64,000 nucleotides of DNA from Ignavibacteria bacterium (GTDB lineage: Bacteria > Bacteroidota > Ignavibacteria > Kapaibacteriales > Kapaibacteriaceae): positions 2,538,207 through 2,602,206 of the forward strand of contig CP054181.1 in NCBI GenBank assembly GCA_015709655.1, read 5' to 3'. The notes beneath the pieces are model-generated. The model was not told the origin of the DNA. It saw only the letters and a program-made list of their open reading frames with translations, and ran no database searches. A program made the translations under genes and the position numbers. Below, one piece after another: positions 62,590-64,000 of this stretch. Numbering within the stretch: position 1 is the first letter of the stretch; each line of letters begins with the position of its first letter.

Positions 62590-63891
62590 TTATGCTACTT
62601 CGTGTTCCTGCTGCAGGATCACTTTACGCTGCTCAAGCATCTGGAAGTATGATTCAAGACGGTTCTTGATGTTGGCGTACGAGAAATACCGTGGATCAAC
62701 CAGGTCGCTCTCAATAAAACCAACGGGAACACCGGTGCGCTGTTCAATCTCGCGCATGATCATTAGCTGTCCGGCCGAGAACGAATTACAACTTTTTATC
62801 GAGTTAATGAGGAAGCCGTCGGCCTTGTACTCAGTAACGTACTGTTCAAGCATACCCACGCGCTGGGGCAGGTTCATGTTGGTATAGCAGCCCATGCAGT
62901 AGCGCGACAGACTTTCCAGCGGAGCCGAGGGGTCATGGCGGAATCCAAGGTCATACACGCCACCCACCTTGGTGTACGATGATGCTACAATCACGGCGCC
63001 CATATCGTAGAAGATCTTCCAGAATTCGCGGAAGTTCGTCCAGTTTGGTGGGCCCTCCATGACGAGGCGAAAACGTTGTTCTTTCAGTTCACCCTCGGGG
63101 GTAACGGGTCCCAGACCGAGTTTCATTCGTTCCTGGACCTCGTCCCAAAGCACTTGGTAGTAGCTGACAGCTTCTTCAGTTCCGCGGAATGCGGTGAAGA
63201 TCGGGCCGATATAGTACACGCCTGCGAAGTAGGCATCAATTGGAGTAGGAACATTTTTGGCGCTCTGCAGAACGTTTACCAGGAGATCTTCGGACTGTGC
63301 CGAATACTCAAGCATCTTTGAGAGTCTCTCCTGATCAAATTTCTTTCCCGATACCAGTTCCATTTTAGGAATGACTTCTTCCTTAAGCTGCTTCACCATG
63401 TAGTCAACTTGTTCCTGACTAATCTTACCGTCTTCCTGGTACGGTGTATGCAGCATTGCAACCGGAACGCCGGGATACAGACGTTCAAGGTTCTCAAACC
63501 ACTTCAGGAATGTAAAGCAGCCGGTATAGCTCAGCAGAAGCAGGTCGGGGTTGGGGAGTTTCTCTCCGGTTGGGCCAATGTTACCGTTGAGCATCATTCC
63601 GATGTCACACTTCACATAGGTACACACATCTTCGGAGTAACCAATTTTCTCGGCATCCTTAATGTAGTTGGCCGACTTCTTTCGCATACCTGACTGCAAG
63701 GCATTGATTTCCGGGTACACCGGCAACATGTCGAATGATAAGATTAGCTCGGTAAGATTCCCCGGAACAAACGTGTACACGACCTTCTTGCCGGCATCCT
63801 TGGCTGTGGCAAGATCTTGAAATTGTTTGGCAAGCATATCCTTCTGCAGAATCATGCTTTTTTCTTTAGTGGCTTCAATAGGGGGTGCCAT
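62590..63891 (-). CDS. bcrB: Benzoyl-CoA reductase subunit B
   Basis: 433 residues of the 2-hydroxyacyl-CoA dehydratase D family. Signatures: VCTYVKCDIG, SYTGCFTFLKWF, MEGPPNWTNFREFW, SRYCMGCYTN and IKSCNSFSAGQL, ending near VGFIESDLVDPRYFS. Size matches Thauera BcrB (about 437). With BcrC it carries benzoyl-CoA and the cluster delivering low-potential electrons. First complete gene of the cluster in this window. Confidence 0.93.
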   Translation of the reverse strand: MAPPIEATKEKSMILQKDMLAKQFQDLATAKDAGKKVVYTFVPGNLTELILSFDMLPVYPEINALQSGMRKKSANYIKDAEKIGYSEDVCTYVKCDIGMMLNGNIGPTGEKLPNPDLLLLSYTGCFTFLKWFENLERLYPGVPVAMLHTPYQEDGKISQEQVDYMVKQLKEEVIPKMELVSGKKFDQERLSKMLEYSAQSEDLLVNVLQSAKNVPTPIDAYFAGVYYIGPIFTAFRGTEEAVSYYQVLWDEVQERMKLGLGPVTPEGELKEQRFRLVMEGPPNWTNFREFWKIFYDMGAVIVASSYTKVGGVYDLGFRHDPSAPLESLSRYCMGCYTNMNLPQRVGMLEQYVTEYKADGFLINSIKSCNSFSAGQLMIMREIEQRTGVPVGFIESDLVDPRYFSYANIKNRLESYFQMLEQRKVILQQEHEVA

Positions 63892-63922
63892 AGTGCAGTG
63901 CTCGTGATAGTAAATAAATAAA

Positions 63923-64000
63923 CTAAACCCAAAGTTTAATAGAGTCCGAGAAGGTTCCGGCCTGTTCTTTAATGACTTTGAATTGTCCGGTATTCTCGTG
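63923..64000 (-). CDS. Possible C-terminal end of an upstream gene (partial)
   Basis: 25 codons then TAG, reading HENTGQFKVIKEQAGTFS and onward. The frame is open to the window edge and ends 31 bases before the bcrB start, which fits an operon neighbour. Too short to name. Confidence 0.35.
   Translation of the reverse strand, partial: HENTGQFKVIKEQAGTFSDSIKLWV

Noticed and set aside
47832..63891. Genomic island boundaries (direct repeats, integrase) around the benzoyl-CoA cluster
   Set aside because: No integrase, tRNA junction or flanking repeat is visible within the window, so transfer remains only an inference.

Overview
The window looks like a chromosome segment of a free-living FCB-group bacterium (Bacteroidota/Chlorobi-related, perhaps Ignavibacteria- or Kapabacteria-like; the exact lineage is inference). 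Supporting signs: a promoter upstream of rpsD with the TTTG-N19-TATATTTG layout typical of the Bacteroidota primary sigma factor, further TAnnTTTG elements upstream of several genes, a long IspG with a central insert, DUF2141, and secreted proteins ending in a T9SS-like sorting domain. Genes are dense and mostly intact; repeat-rich gaps lie at about 3.5-5.1, 11.7-12.3, 13.9-15.3 and 25.2-26.5 kb.

Layout. 0-3.4 kb (+): rpsR, tRNA-Gln, prs, rplY, then a baeRF-like gene. 4.1-11.7 kb (-): a broken outer-membrane protein beside a 34-unit heptamer repeat, then gap-pgk-rhomboid-ispG and yebC-ruvC. 12.4-13.9 kb (+): a secreted protein of unknown function. 13.9-15.3 kb: dispersed palindromic repeats. 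15.4-20.5 kb (-): an isolated rpsD, a Dna2-like nuclease-helicase and recJ. 20.6-25.2 kb (+): rsgA, tRNA-Ser, tRNA-Leu, a secreted hydrolase, a lone nuoD and trmH. 25.4-26.4 kb: another repeat block followed by a decayed trmH fragment. 26.6-34.4 kb (+): an RND efflux operon (tolC, adaptor, pump) with DUF2141, a TetR regulator, a His-rich lipoprotein and a b-type cytochrome. 34.5-40.2 kb (-): a 1885-residue triple beta-helix secreted protein. 40.4-47.7 kb: a probable nitric-oxide/respiratory module (cytochrome c, hemerythrin, flavin reductase, CuA subunit II, an unusual heme-copper subunit I, SCO, Crp/Fnr regulator).

47.8-64 kb (-): a nearly continuous gene cluster for anaerobic benzoyl-CoA degradation. 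BcrA, B, C and D would form an ATP-dependent class I benzoyl-CoA reductase. Dch, Had and Oah would carry the dienoyl-CoA to 3-hydroxypimelyl-CoA, and a dehydrogenase-hydratase fusion plus a thiolase would give glutaryl-CoA and acetyl-CoA. An acyl-CoA ligase, a saccharopine-dehydrogenase-like protein and a fusion of a ketopantoate-reductase-like domain to an extra BcrD/HgdC-type ATPase are embedded in it. The fusion protein is the most novel-looking item, followed by the heme-copper enzyme with Asn at the place of the active-site Tyr. No ferredoxin or ferredoxin-reducing oxidoreductase for the reductase is visible; these may lie beyond the window.
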